From Toxorhynchites rutilus septentrionalis (Eukaryota; Arthropoda; Insecta; Diptera; Culicidae): DNA of 64,000 nucleotides. The stretch is from the NCBI RefSeq assembly GCF_029784135.1, contig NC_073746.1, positions 264,577,598 to 264,641,597 on the forward strand, in the 5' to 3' direction. Below the pieces are notes generated by a model. That model searched no databases. It saw nothing but the letters and a program-made list of their open reading frames with translations, and was not told where the DNA came from. The position numbers and the translations under genes are program-made. How positions within the stretch are numbered: position 1 is the stretch's first letter; each line of letters starts with the position of its first letter. Positions 1-10,500 of this stretch are shown here, piece by piece.

Positions 1-1256
1 CAAGCGAGTAGGACTTTTTTGCTTGTTTGTTTGCCATAGCCTTTGCGAACGAATAATTTGACACACAGTAGATGCGGGCGCAGGAAATGACAGAGGAAAT
101 AGAGATATTCGTAGGAAATAAACTTGAGGTTAAATCATCTTATTGGGAAAAATATCCTACTGTTCGTTGAAATTTGTCTTTTTTGGTGAACTAGGTTGAG
201 TAGCCATAGATGACACCCACTTATTTGGTAGTGACATTTCGCGGTCATTGTCGTGGTTAGTCGTTGAAGTTAGGTTTATGATTCCTGTTTGTATGTAGGT
301 TGGAAGTGTTGAAATAACTCTCTTGGGAGTTATGAACTTGAATACTCGATACATGGGTGATATGTAAATAACATCCATCGTAATCGTAAAATAATTTGGG
401 TAGGTGTTTGAATTTTCTGTGGACTTTCGCATGAAAATATTCCAAATAACGCAAACAATTGTTTTCTGTCACACCGAGCAAAATTATGGTTCACTATCAA
501 TTGAGTGTTGGCAGCCTTTTGAATCACAACTGTTATGTGTTTTGTAAATGTCAACAGTGGGATTCACGTAACCCTTCGCAATATCTTTTGCTCTCTATCG
601 TATTGCTTTATCAATGGCTTTTCGGGGCATCAGCTTAGTTCGCGTTACGTGATTGTTCGAAATTCCCAAGCTAAGTTCATCGAACCCATGCTTACGTCAC
701 AGACGTGGAATCCATCAGTAAGGGTAAAACACTGTTGTCTTCAGTGTGATATAATGAAAATTGATGTTGGGCAAGTTTTGGAAGCTCGAAGGCTGGAAAT
801 TGATTCCTATCGCATGTTTTTATTCTGTTCGCACAAATGCAATGGGAAGCATTCGTTTAGCCGCACCTTATGTTTTTTATGAGCTAATATCCTTATGTTG
901 ATAATATTTTTTTATAATTTCTGCTGAATTATCAATTTCAGTCTTATTAATTTCATTGTATTCCATCTATTACAAACAATACGTATTCACTTTTTGTTAA
1001 AAAAATATTGAAAAATGTGAATATTGGGCGGAAATTCGTATCACTGAAGTTTGATGCAAAAACAATTCGACCGTCATATGTGGCTACTTCAGACATTTTA
1101 GCTTTTTAATGTCTCTAACAAAAATATTTTTAAAATTTGTATAAAATCCTCGACATCCTCGACGATTTCTGTACAAGGCGGCCACACTACGAAATATGTA
1201 ACGAAAAAGTAAAGGTTTTCGAATGCACATTACGCAAAATTGTTTTTGCGATTATA
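1..1256. other. Gene-free flank
   Basis: No coding region, RNA gene or clear element end is visible. The longest open stretch (about 115 codons near 535-882) shows no family motif and has the low-complexity composition of chance frames in AT-rich DNA. Confidence 0.5.
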
Positions 1257-2543
1257 TTAGGCTGTCAAAAAAGTCCTGCGGTATTTTTTTTTGAATTTTC
1301 ATTAGTTCATAAAATTAGTTACAATCATCTGTTTTAAGTCAAATATGCGCCGTTTTGTTCGATGACTTGTTCCCAACGAGATGCCAACTTCATAATACCC
1401 CTGTTATAGAAGCTCGCTTCCTGATTGGCAAAAAACTCGGATAGCCAATTTTCACAGGCCTCTTTTGTGGCTAACTTCTGACTACCTAGCTCGTTCGCCA
1501 TGGACAAAAACAGGTGGTAGTCACTTGGTGCAAGGTCCGGACTATACGGCGGATGCAAAAAAAACCTCCCATCCGAGCTCCCGGAGCTTCTGGCGCGTCA
1601 CCAAAGAAGTGTGTGGCCTGACGTTGTCCTGATGGAAGACAATGCTGCCTCTGTTTATCAAAGATGGCCTCTTCTTCATGAGTGCTACCTTCAAGCGGTC
1701 CAGTTGTTGGCAGTACAGGTCCGAATTGAGCGTTTGGACATATGGAAGCAGCTCATAATAGATTATTCCTTGACAATCCCACCAAACACACAGCAGAACC
1801 TTCCTGGCCGTTAATGAGGGCTTGGCCACCGTCTGAGCCGCTTCAGCGGGCTTCTACCACGACCGTTTGCGCTTCACGTTGTCGTAAGTGACCCACTTTT
1901 CATCGCCAGTCACCATTCGCTTCAGAAACGGGTCGATTTTGTTGCGATTCAGCAGCGATTCACATGCGTCGATACGGTCAAAGATGTTTTTTTGCGTCAA
2001 CGTGTGTGGCACCCATACATCGAGCTTCTTTGTGAATCCAAACTTCTTCAAATGGTTAATAACGGTTTGATGACTTATCCCCAACTCTTGGCCGATGCTA
2101 CGACTGCTACTATGCCGGTCTTTCTCGGCTAATTCAGCGATTTTGTCGCAATTTTCGACGACAGGCCTTCCGGAGCGTGGCGCATCTTCGACGACCTCTA
2201 CACCAGAACGAAAACGTTGAAACCATCGTTGTGCGGTGGAAATGGAAACTGTATCGGGTCCATAAACTGCACAAATTTTATTGGCAGCTTGAGATGCATT
2301 TTTGCCTTTGTCATAGTAGTACTGTAAAATATGTCGGATTTTCTTTTTATTTTGCTCCATATTTGCGACACTATAACTCACGAACGACTTAACCAAACAA
2401 AACACTGTCAAGGACTATATTATAGCGCGCAAAAATACCTTTCCAATAAGCTATAGTATGACTCGATACAATGAATACAACTAGAACTACGCGCTTACAA
2501 CGACACCTCGCGGAAATACCGCAGGACTTTTTTGACAGCCTAA
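1257..2543 (-). mobile_element. Cecropia-type mariner element, full length
   Basis: A 1287-bp element. Its inverted terminal repeats of about 27 bp start with TTAGGCTGTCAAAAAAGTCC and are nearly perfect at both ends. A TA dinucleotide lies on each side (1255-1256 and 2544-2545), as expected for a Tc1/mariner target duplication. Length, ends and the encoded transposase all fit a mariner of the cecropia subfamily (inference from remembered family sequences). Both ends look intact, so the copy could in principle still be moved by a transposase supplied from elsewhere. Confidence 0.92.
1334..2360 (-). pseudogene. Mariner transposase (D,D34D type), broken
   Basis: Cut-and-paste transposase that would bind the element's own inverted repeats in the nucleus. 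The N-terminal half (from Met at 2360) holds two helix-turn-helix segments, the linker VWVPHTLT and the first catalytic Asp in VTGDEKW. The second Asp is in HQDN (about 1650). The third is in the hallmark SPDLAPSDYHLF (about 1530). The frame is interrupted twice: an in-frame TAG at 1854-1856, just after KRKRSW, and a frameshift at about 1550 in a run of eight A on the plus strand. Read across those breaks it would be about 340 residues, normal for mariner. All three catalytic residues survive. The resemblance is closest to the cecropia subfamily. Confidence 0.9.
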
Positions 2544-2921
2544 TATTATACTATATACCATTAGATTCATTAAAAAAAAATTTCAGCATTTTTTTTATTA
2601 TAACACACACACAGTGAACATAGTACAATAAGAAACCAATTTAGCGAATAATGTAGGCATCTTTTTTTTATTTTACTACTTGCGCTGTTGAGAAGAGAAA
2701 CAAATAACATGTTTGCATACAATTCGGGCGTTAGACTCCGTGGCAGAGATGGGCAAACCGTGCACGAACAATGCGAATGAACTAGTTCGCCAAAAAGATT
2801 GAACGACCCGTCGATCTTTTTTAAAAAAAACGGTAGTTCACCGTTAGCGAGTTGATTCCGAACGAACTGATTACCAGCAAACTGTTTAGGAACGAATGAT
2901 GTGCAGCTGAACTGAATACAT

Positions 2922-3197
2922 CTTCTTCTTCTTATATGGCACTAACGTTCCTAGAGGAACTCCGCCGTCTCAACGTAGCATTACTTGCGTCATTTTCATT
3001 AGTACTTAGTTGAGATTTCTATGCCAAATAACACGCCTTGAATGCATTCTGAGTGGCAAGCTCTAGAATACGCGTGACCACAGTGCAAGTCAGAGGAAAT
3101 TTCTTTGAAGAAAAATTTCCCCGACCAGAACGGGAATCGAACCCGAACCCCCGGCATGTTAGGTTTGACGCTAACCACTCGGCCACGGGAGCACAAA
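2922..3197 (-). mobile_element. tRNA-derived SINE with 15-bp target duplication
   Basis: On the minus strand the head (about 3195-3120) carries a tRNA-like box A, TGGCCGAGTGG, and a canonical box B, GGTTCGATTCC, the internal RNA polymerase III promoter. A unique body follows, and the 3' end is a GAA/AAG-rich tail (2922-2933). The insertion is bounded by exact 15-bp direct repeats CTGAACTGAATACAT (2907-2921 and 3198-3212), typical of LINE-driven retrotransposition. The 5' acceptor strand does not pair with the sequence after the T arm, so this is not a functional tRNA gene. Related fragments lie at 21965-22040 and 52670-52755. Confidence 0.85.
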
Positions 3198-3786
3198 CTG
3201 AACTGAATACATGTGGGAAGCAAATTGCGTTGGACGGAACGGATGAATATAACGGGAACGTTCGGGGAAAGCTGAAAAAGATAACGATAATGTCTTTCAC
3301 AAATTAAATGCATGTCACGCGTGGCTTATTTTGTTAATGTATGGTCAATTTTGAATCTGCAATTGGTATTGGTTTCATCAGTGCAATAAAATTTGATTCT
3401 CGGAAAAATAAATTTTCGATTTAATGCATTTTGTGGATAATATTTATATACTTTCTGTTTATTAGAAAAAAATCCGAGGGATGCTAGAAGAATTCATGAA
3501 TTGGGTAAACAATTAATATTCAATCAAATTCAAAAAATGTTTTTTTTTGTTGCTTTGGCCTATTGTATATATGTGTTATCGTGATAACCATTAACTGAAT
3601 GTTTGTGAAAATTGACAAATGTCGTCGCAGATTTTTTTCCCTCTCATTGAACTATTATTAAATATGATCTTTGATGGAGTTTAGGTTGCGTTTTACAAAC
3701 AATTTGCGACTTTTACAGAAAAGTTCCTTCTTTCTCCATTTATTGACAAAAACTAAATTCCATTTATTGAAATAAAATGAAATAAT

Positions 3787-3973
3787 AAAAATTTAGAAAA
3801 TGTTTTATCTCATCTAACGATATCAATGTCAGGACATGAAAAGCTGTGATGTTGCTAATGTTTGTTGGGTTCCAGCTAGCTTTCATTGTTGTTATTGATA
3901 CCGGTATTGATACCGTTGAACGAAACAGCGAAAGAATGCTTTAAAATGACTGGTACACTTGGGTGAACGGTTA
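3787..3973 (+). repeat. 187-bp segment, copy 1 (inside hAT-like MITE)
   Basis: This is the right subterminal part of the MITE at 2744-4017. It is repeated almost exactly at 5481-5667, with about three mismatches. It contains the palindromic motif GATACCGGTATTGATACC. Confidence 0.85.
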
Positions 3974-4025
3974 GCGACTGAGTCGTTCATCAATGCGAAC
4001 TGCTTTGCCCATATCTACTCCATGG

Positions 4026-5410
4026 TCTGGTTTTCTTATTCCTTGTCACATGTACTTTCATGACGGACAAGGTGAGTCGATGCGTATTAAAAATTATTCT
4101 ACATTTGCCGATAGCAGGCACTTACCAAAATCAAGTTATAGCTGGTAGTGTTGCCAATATGCATTCTGAAATTCACACTTCTATTATCCCCAAAGTTTCG
4201 GCGAGAGCCTGGTTTAAAGGATTTAACGCCGATAGATATTCTTATAGCAAGGTTTATGATTAGATGAATAGACAATCATATCGTGTTTAATGCACGTCTT
4301 TGTCATATAAGATGTGAATTGAGTACGTTGGTAATGTTCAAAATTTTGCAATAGAAGAACTAAACTAGCTGCTGATTGAAAGGTTCGAAAGGGTACACTC
4401 ACGCTAGTATGCGATAACTTATTAAGATGTACTAATGATTTTATATAGCCAGCTACACTACATTTATCCATCCCTATAAATTAGCAGCACCCGTTGGGAT
4501 CAGTTCACTACAGAATCCACAAAAATTTCACAAGGCAACACTCATGGTCACTCATACCTAATCTGCATCACCTTGCGATATAATGGCGCCAAGGCAAACA
4601 GGCTATTTGAACATAACTTTAAGAATGCACTGTAGATGATGGCTTCTTATCGTTTTACACCAAAATCAATAAACGAAAAAAAAGCGACCGATCGATTAAT
4701 TCTTTAGTTGAGACGATTTTATCAACAAAGAATTTATGTACATTTATAGGCATCGATACAAGAAGACCAGTTTTTCATGTTGATGTTAAAATATATATCT
4801 GATTTCTCTTACAATCCGTTTGAAGTTCCGCTTAGTTTATTTCTAGGGTCACCATTCGGAGTTGTGGATGAGACAGTTACAAAAACTCAATTCTTAAACA
4901 ATTATCCTCGTATTCCTACGTCAATTTTTCGTCCGTGTCTCTAGGCTCGGACCTTTTTTTCATAAAATAATACTTTTGGCACCATTGTCTGAAAAGTTGC
5001 CACTCCTGTTTATCAACAAAATAAAGACCCATTCCACGAGGTTATGCACCAAAAAGACAAATTTTAGAGTATCAATAATTATTGGTTCGACCCTTGGAGG
5101 CGGAAGGGAGATCTCAGAGGAAAGTGGGATGTATTTAAGATAATAATTATCATATAAATTAGTATATAGCTTGCTACAATACGGTATAATTCATATCAAA
5201 TACACTTCTGATTTTGTAACGTAACAACGCTTGTGAATCCTGTTTTTCGCGGAGGCGTTTGTCGAGTCACAAACTCCATGTTCTTGCAAGTTTTTTGAAA
5301 AATTGAATATACTGAAATCTACTTCCATATGCTGTTGACAAATCATAGAAGAATGTTCATTTGCATGTTTTAAAACGGAGCTGAAAATTCAACAATAATG
5401 TTCAACTGTC
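4026..5410. other. Gene-free AT-rich stretch
   Basis: No reading frame, RNA gene or element terminus that I can support. Short open frames lack any recognisable motif. Confidence 0.5.
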
Positions 5411-5747
5411 AATAAGTCAGGTATTGGTATGTCACAAAAGAAAAAAAAGGGTTTTGATTCAGTTCATTCAGATTCAGTTCAAAAATTTAGAAAATGTTTT
5501 ATCTCATCTAACGATATCAATGTCAGGACATGAAAAGCTGTGAAATTGCTAATGTTTGTTGGGTTCCAGCTAGCTTTCATTGTTGTTATTGATACCGGTA
5601 TTGATACCGTTGAACGAAACAGCGAAAGATTGCTTTAAAATGACTGGTACACTTGGGTGAACGGTTAACTGTCAACTGTCATAAACCGCAATAAGTCAGG
5701 TATTGGTATGTCACAAAAGAAAAAAAAGGGTTTTGATTCAGTTCATT
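5411..5747 (+). repeat. Short direct duplication flanking the 187-bp repeat
   Basis: A segment of about 58 bp beginning AATAAGTCAGGTATTGGTAT occurs at 5411-5468 and again at 5690-5747 with almost no change, a period of 279 bp. It brackets the second copy of the 187-bp repeat, so the unit appears to have been copied together with its neighbour. Confidence 0.8.
5481..5667 (+). repeat. 187-bp segment, copy 2
   Basis: Near-identical second copy of 3787-3973. It stops abruptly after ACGGTTA, so it lacks the MITE terminus that follows in copy 1. That makes it a truncated duplicate rather than an independent insertion. Confidence 0.85.
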
Positions 5748-5879
5748 TGTGTTTTTTTTTACTTAAGTTCAAGTTTATAGAACGAAATGCCAATAATTAT
5801 TCAGATAACTCATAGTCATATAATTGAAGATTTTCTATAATTATTATTTTTTCTGTTTAATTCAATTGATTTTAAAAAA

Positions 5880-7541
5880 TGTCTATAGTAACCCTTCGTG
5901 ATAGTTTGAGACCCCTCCCCTCTCTCTGAGGGGGGTTGCCATACAAATGAAACACAAATTTCTGCATTGCTCGAGAATTAATCAAGCAAATGAAACCAAA
6001 TTTAGCATAGAGAGGTTTTGGGCTGCAATAAATGTTTCTATGGTGGTTAGACACTCCTCCCCTCTCTTTAAGGGGGGGCTGCCATACAAATGAAACACAA
6101 ATTTCAGCATTACTCGAGAATTAATCAAGCAAACGAAACCAAATTAGGCATATGGAGGTTTTTGGGTGCAATAAATGTTCCTATGGTAGTAACATACTCC
6201 TCCCCCTTTTTAAAGAGGGGGCTGCCATACAAATGAAACCCAATATTCTGCATTGCTCGAGAATTAATCAAGCAAATGAAATCAAATTAGGCATATGGAA
6301 GTTTTGGGGTGCAATAAATGTTTCTATGGGGGTTAGACACTCCTCCCCCCTCTTTAAGGGGGTGGGGTGGGGGTGTCTGTCATACAAATGAAACACAAAT
6401 TTCTGCATAACTCGAGAATTAATCAAGCAAATGAAACCAAATTTGGCATTCGAAGGTTTTAGGGGACAAGAAGCGTTTCTATGGTGAATAGACACTCCTC
6501 CCTTCTCTCTGAGGGGAGGTGGGGGACTGCTATACAAATGAAGCATACATTTCTGCATGATTCAAGAACTAATTAAGCAAACGGAACCAAATTTGGCATG
6601 TGGAGGTTCTAGGGGACAAGAAACATTTCTAAGGTGGTTCAACACTCATCCTATCTTTCTAAGAAGGGAGGGGGGGTTTGCCATGGAAATGAAACACAAA
6701 TTTCTGCATTACTCGAGAATTAATCAAGAAAAAGTAGCCAAATTTGGCATGTGAAGGTTTTAGGGGGCACGAAATGTTTCTATGATGAATACATTCCTCC
6801 CCCTTTCTAAGGGGGGCTGCCATACTAATGAAATACAAACTTCTGCATAACTCGAGAACTAATCAAGCACAATTTGGGATGTGAGGGTTTTTTGGTATAA
6901 GAAATGTTTCTATGATGGTATGACACCTCTCCCTCCTCTGAAATGGAGAAGGGGTCTCATAAAAATGTTACACATATTTCAACCAAAAATATTCCAATCA
7001 AACATGACAATTGATAATTTTTGGAAAAGTCTGAAGGAAAAAGGGAAAATTCGGAAAATTAAATTCCCTTATGTTCTACAATTACATAGTGACAAGCGTT
7101 GTTAGTCCATTTGATGTTTGCTCTAACGAAATATCTTTATCTTCTTCTATCTATACCAATAAAAATGGATTGCCGAATATGTTGATAAGAGCAAAACTGG
7201 AGGAAGGAATTGTCCGACTTAGGGCTGTCTTTATTCTGTCATATTTTCTGTATCAAACATTTATTCCATGTAACGGAGAAACATGTTATTTGCAAGTGGT
7301 TGAAAATCTTGAACGAGAATTGTGTCTGAAAATAATCTGATATTATAATGACGAGTTTTGGTAGGAGTACTAGGAATTTTATAGTAAAAGATAAATTCAA
7401 CGGGATCGATGAGAAGATCAATCAATGAACAGTTCTGCGATTTGACCCATGAACTTGCGCTTAGTAAAAAACGTGAATGTTTGAAGTTATTGATAACAAA
7501 AAACGAATTTTGGGCGGGACGAAGTTTGCCGGGTCAGCTAG
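5880..7541 (+). mobile_element. Helitron-like element, 5' end unclear
   Basis: The 3' end is GTTTGCCGGGTCAGCTAG (CTAG at 7538-7541) followed by T. This fits the Helitron CTRR terminus and insertion between A and T. The last 300 bp are homologous to the end of the complete copy at 24083-24607. The 5' TC end seen in that copy is not recognisable here, so the left boundary is approximate. Most of the interior is the repeat array at 5905-6960. A degenerate reading frame near 7194-7340 matches between copies but I cannot name it. Assignment to Helitrons rests on termini and general family knowledge. Confidence 0.6.
5905..6960 (+). repeat. Tandem array of about 145-bp units, seven copies
   Basis: Seven diverged units, each about 140-155 bp, carry in order a C-rich then G-rich tract (CCCCTCTCT...AGGGGGG), the box TACAAATGAAACACAAATTT, the box GAATTAATCAAGCAAATGAA, and a TTTGGCAT...GGTTTTAGGG segment. 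The second box recurs near 5976, 6118, 6262, 6418, 6570, 6719 and 6858. The same unit occurs in fewer copies in the elements at 24083-24607 and 45920-46611. C-rich and G-rich tracts in the same unit can pair into hairpins. Confidence 0.85.
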
Positions 7542-10500
7542 TTATAAATAAAAAACAATTCTTTTGTACATAGAATGAACGCATAAAGATGGGATGTACA
7601 TTATTTTAAAGCTTAAACTCTCAGGTTTCGGAATATTTTACGAACATTTTTTTTCTGGGAGTTTTTCTATGTTGCTAGAAATAATCACTACACCCAAAGT
7701 TAATTTTTAGCACATTTTCTGGCATCCTTTTGGACTTTTTTTTTGCATAATCCCAAATGAAAAGAGAAAAGAAAACAGAAAGAGATGTCTGCTCGCATAC
7801 ATACAAACCATTTTTAAGCTTCAAAATAGCTCATTATTTGCGCATTTCACTCTCATGACCAGGAAATGTCATCTTTTCTGCCAAAGATGGCATGTTTTCT
7901 ACCAACGCTAGTTTGTGTGTAGAAACGAGATTCAGAGAATACGAAAGATGATTTACCAATAACTCGATTCTTCCAATCTGACTAGTCATTGCGACATAAA
8001 CATAATAAACAGAGCGGGGACCACAGAAACCTGTTATCATCTGAATAATTTACTGGTGTTTGATTCAAACAAATTCAGTCTATAAATAAGGACAAATAGT
8101 ATGAGTAATTTTATTCCCACGAGATTCGAGCACGTTGCTATCCATAAAGTGACAATAACATATTTGAATCTGCTAGCATACACCATGAATCACACCACGA
8201 CCACAGAATTGCCCAAGAGCAAACATGCATTGGCATTCTTTTTGACCCTCATGCAGGTACGATACTATCGGTTCACCGATCTCGCGGTCCATTATTCAAC
8301 ATAAAAAATTCACTCTCACAGTCGAACTAGAACTTACGTTCCAACTCCTAGATCAATCGGTTCCGATACTACTCCACGCCGATATTTGGTAGACTCGCTG
8401 CAAAACATTTTATTCCGTGAGAAACTTTTCAATTATTACGGGTTCACGATGTTGTGTTTGCATGGAGTATTACTATTTGCGCCTCTTGCTGCAATGCTAT
8501 GCCCAGCGGTTTTTTTTGTTCCATCGGTCATTCGGCCAGGAATGCCGTCCGATCTAGCGCGCCACATGAGTCAAGCTCGTAGTGTGAGGCAATAAAAAGA
8601 TACACATGATCTTTTGAATGTGGTTCGAGACTCTCAGTTGCACACCTCCAGTTACGGGGTGGATAGTTCCACTGGGAAAAATCAGTGAATTGACGATAGT
8701 CGTGATCGGTAAAATATGTTGTGGTGTAGATTGGAGTTTTAGTTTTTATTTATCTTAACACTCAGGTCTATGTTACTGCAGAGTGTCCTTTAGATTAATT
8801 CATCGATTTAGTCAATGAACTTGGTAAAAATCGGATTGATTTTCTACTCCGAGATACGACATTGATCGGAGCATAGTATACTAGGTGCCTCCATACTTCT
8901 TGAACTTAAATTCACGTTCATAGTGTAGTATAGATTGCGTATGGAACAATTAATGAGAATATGGTTTATGTGAATCACCGGTAACACAAACAAATGTGTG
9001 CGCTTTTTCATTCGATAACTTTACAATCTGTTTAGTTTTCAGGCAGAATCGAACAGCGCTGCACCTTAAGTCTCTTGTTTCTCTCGTGTAGAAGAGTCGA
9101 TCTTGTCCTCAAGGCCGTATGGCGGTGTTTGTGAGATTAACTTATTGAAATCGGCCAAATGAACTTCCACCATACATTCTACATCATGCACCCGATAATA
9201 ACCATTCGAAGACGGAATCTGGATTGTTTTCAGAACGTTTTGCGTATGAATCACATTCTACCAAAGAAGTACCATGAATTGTTGAATAAAACATTATACG
9301 AGTAAAGTGCTTCTTAGTAGGGATGATATAATTTTGTAAACTCATAGATTTTATAAATTTTCCATTGTTGTAGTAATTGGTGGTCAGCTACGCTTGCCAT
9401 TGAATTAAAGACCATCGGTCACGTCGAGCGATTGCAGATTGGGCTTTGGAATAGATATAGAGCGGTCATGGTTCATTATGAATGTTGCTGGTATGAATTG
9501 TAATTGTTCTTGTTACATGCTCCGCCTAGTACTCACTGTCTGTCTCATTAACCGTGTGCGTTTGAAGAGAATAAAGTCCGAATATTTAGGATGTCAACAG
9601 ACGTTATCAACCGACTCTTGGTTTGGTGCTAGTTGCTAGTTTTTTTAAATTTTCCTTTCTATCTGTGATCGTACACAAACCGTGTTGAAACTGAGAGCAA
9701 TAATCGACCATGCAAGTGAAACACGGAAGTTGCGATCAGCGACGGCTGCACTTCGCGCGTTCCGTCCAGTGTTTACTGATCGTCTGACATCCACCGAGAG
9801 TGAACAATCATACCTCACAGTCTGACAGCTACCTACCTACTTTCTGGTCGACGTGGAACATTAATAACGCTTCCATTCGAATTATTAATATATCTTTCGA
9901 GAAATAATGTGTACTTGACAATTTATTTATTGGCTATATTGAATGAGAGATGCAACAAATAGTTAGCAAAAGAACCCTTTTGAATATGCAGGTCGTCTAG
10001 TTTATTCGTAGTTTATTGATTATTTCCGCTGGCAATGAACTAAGCAATGCAATACCACTTTGACAAACATAAAGAAATAAATGATGTGATACAGAATAAC
10101 CTCCATATTTACGATGACCACGGGTCATTCAAACAAGTTCCGACAACTGGGAAAAAAGCTGGGACTTATAGCATCCGTATTTGCATTGTGCTCATGCACT
10201 GATGTAGTTTCAAAAGAAGTCGCTTCTTAACAACAGCCCCTGATGATAATTTTATATCTGGGGTTCCCATTAACGACGCTTGCGTTTACATTTGAAAAAG
10301 GCGCCGGCAGTGGAAAATTTTCGCCGTCCGATCATGTCCGAGCGAATAATTCTGGGACCACAAACAGTGATTTGTGCCCAAAATTTCCATAATTTCGTGT
10401 GAGTGTTGCCTACTGATGATATCTGTTTTCGAGACTGGAACCAGTTTTTTTCGAAAGCTCTTCGGGGATGAGAAAAATACAAACCCCTGAGGCAGATGTT

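Larger units (their letters stand above)
2744..4017. mobile_element. hAT-like non-autonomous element (MITE)
   Basis: A 1274-bp element bounded by CAGAGATGGGCAAA at the left and an inverted TAGATATGGGCAAA at the right. The flanking octamers CTCCGTGG (2736-2743) and CTCCATGG (4018-4025) match at 7 of 8 positions, as expected for a hAT 8-bp target duplication. There is no transposase. The subterminal regions are rich in GAACGA/TCGTTC motifs in both orientations, which may be transposase-binding sites (inference). A SINE has inserted at 2922-3197. Confidence 0.75.

Noticed and set aside
535..882. Open frame of 115 codons
   Set aside because: No motif, no nearby promoter or splice pattern, and composition like the surrounding non-coding DNA.
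3115..3195. A tRNA gene on the minus strand
   Set aside because: Boxes A and B are present, but the 5' acceptor strand does not pair with the sequence after the T arm, and the unit continues into a SINE body with a 15-bp duplication.
5905..6960. CRISPR-like array of regular repeats
   Set aside because: Units are about 145 bp, diverged, without conserved short repeats separated by unique spacers, in eukaryotic transposon-rich DNA. It is a minisatellite within a Helitron-like element.
7511..7541. A 3' hairpin typical of Helitrons just before CTAG
   Set aside because: I could not pair GGGCGGGAC with GCCGGGTC convincingly, so I rely on the termini, the A/T insertion site and the lack of a target duplication.
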